6,717 nt of DNA, taken from the NCBI GenBank assembly GCA_030040475.1, contig JASHTQ010000338.1, positions 1 to 6,717 of the forward strand, given 5' to 3'. Positions 6,511 to 6,717 of the stretch are shown here, in pieces. This DNA comes from Streptosporangiaceae bacterium. Its GTDB lineage: Bacteria; Actinomycetota; Actinomycetes; Streptosporangiales; Streptosporangiaceae. Positions within the stretch are counted from its first letter, which is position 1; every line of letters begins with the position of its first letter. The position numbers were made by a program, and so were the translations under genes. The notes below the pieces were generated by a model that had not been told where the DNA came from, did no database searches, and worked only from the letters and a program-made list of their open reading frames with translations.

Positions 6511-6639
6511 CTAGAGATAGGCCGCCCATCCGTGATGGTGGCTGATGTCGGTGACGTCGGCGCCGGGCGGGATGTCGGCGTGGAACCCGGTGATGGTTTC
6601 GCCGTCGACGGTACGCGCCCGTGCTCTTCTGTACTGCAC
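6511..6639 (-). CDS. Short ORF or gene remnant (up to 42 aa) with coding-like codon pattern
   Basis: Reading the minus strand to a TAG at 6511-6513, the last 32 codons contain TVDGETITGFHADIPPG and end SHHHGWAAYL. Counted from the Val of that segment, G/C is about 69, 47 and 88 percent at codon positions 1, 2 and 3, the pattern of real genes in this DNA. The opposite strand and other frames do not give this. The only nearby start is GTG at 6637-6639, without a clear ribosome binding site. Codons between it and the well-patterned part (AGA AGA GCA) look non-coding. It may therefore be a small divergent gene or the surviving 3' end of a broken one. I do not recognise the family. It is divergent to the epimerase gene, with only 18 bases between the starts. 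Confidence 0.35.
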   Translation of the reverse strand: MQYRRARARTVDGETITGFHADIPPGADVTDISHHHGWAAYL

Positions 6640-6657
6640 TATGTAACGATGCCGAGC

Positions 6658-6717
6658 ATGCTGCTTCAGATCGATCATGTGGGTATCGCCTGCCGCTCAC
6701 TTGAGGCCGCCATCGAG
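6658..6717 (+). CDS. mce: Methylmalonyl-CoA epimerase, N-terminus only (runs off right edge)
   Basis: The 20 visible codons include LLQIDHVGIACRSLEAAIE, matching the first strand and helix of methylmalonyl-CoA epimerases (pattern I-D-H-x-G-I-A). These are vicinal-oxygen-chelate fold enzymes that interconvert (S)- and (R)-methylmalonyl-CoA between propionyl-CoA carboxylase and methylmalonyl-CoA mutase, feeding succinyl-CoA. The His of IDHVGIA is the usual first metal ligand. ATG 6658 is chosen because family members start a few residues before this motif; ATG 6649, in frame, would add three residues (MPS). No clear Shine-Dalgarno precedes either. TATGTA at 6640-6645 could be a -10 close enough for a leaderless or very short leader transcript, but no matching -35 was found. 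Other VOC-fold proteins can begin similarly, so the call is strong but not final. Confidence 0.8.
   Translation, partial: MLLQIDHVGIACRSLEAAIE

Noticed and set aside
1..6717. CRISPR array, tRNA, rRNA or defence system
   Set aside because: I saw no regularly spaced identical repeats, cloverleaf or rRNA-like stretch, and no nuclease, helicase or toxin-antitoxin gene; the tandem repeats at 2682-2895 have no unique spacers.

Overview
This is a GC-rich window with strong G/C bias at third codon positions. It comes from an actinomycete chromosome, plausibly Streptosporangiales or a relative, although the order is a guess. The best evidence is an actinobacterial-type 2-oxoglutarate dehydrogenase (Kgd, entering from the left edge), a 58-residue protein of a family I know from Streptomyces-type genomes, and a DUF4097/PadR gene pair.

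Layout, left to right. Positions 1-2487 hold the C-terminal two thirds of kgd. After an 8-base gap comes a 58-codon gene (2496-2672), probably in the same transcript. Positions 2673-3171 carry no convincing gene. They contain four diverged tandem copies of a roughly 54-bp unit (2682-2895), a 16-bp perfect palindrome (3003-3018), and an AT-rich promoter/operator block (about 3097-3145). From that promoter runs a two-gene operon whose genes overlap by 4 bases: a DUF4097 beta-repeat protein without a signal peptide (3172-4026), then a very long PadR-family regulator (4023-5246). The regulator has an N-terminal winged helix, a helical region of 11-residue repeats, a tryptophan cluster and a low-complexity tail.

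A complete IS5-family insertion sequence (5356-6397) follows. It has 17-bp inverted ends, TA on both sides and an intact DDE transposase on the minus strand. An 11-bp inverted repeat covers the transposase ribosome binding site. The right end holds a short minus-strand segment with coding-like composition (6511-6639) and the first 20 codons of a methylmalonyl-CoA epimerase (from 6658).

How the genes relate: kgd (TCA cycle at 2-oxoglutarate) and the epimerase (propionyl-CoA to succinyl-CoA route) both lead to succinyl-CoA, so the outer genes are central metabolism. The DUF4097/padR pair looks like an autoregulated module between them, and the insertion sequence is a later arrival. The least explained items are the architecture of the PadR protein, its link to a cytoplasmic DUF4097 partner, the 54-bp repeat array and the short coding-like segment beside the epimerase.
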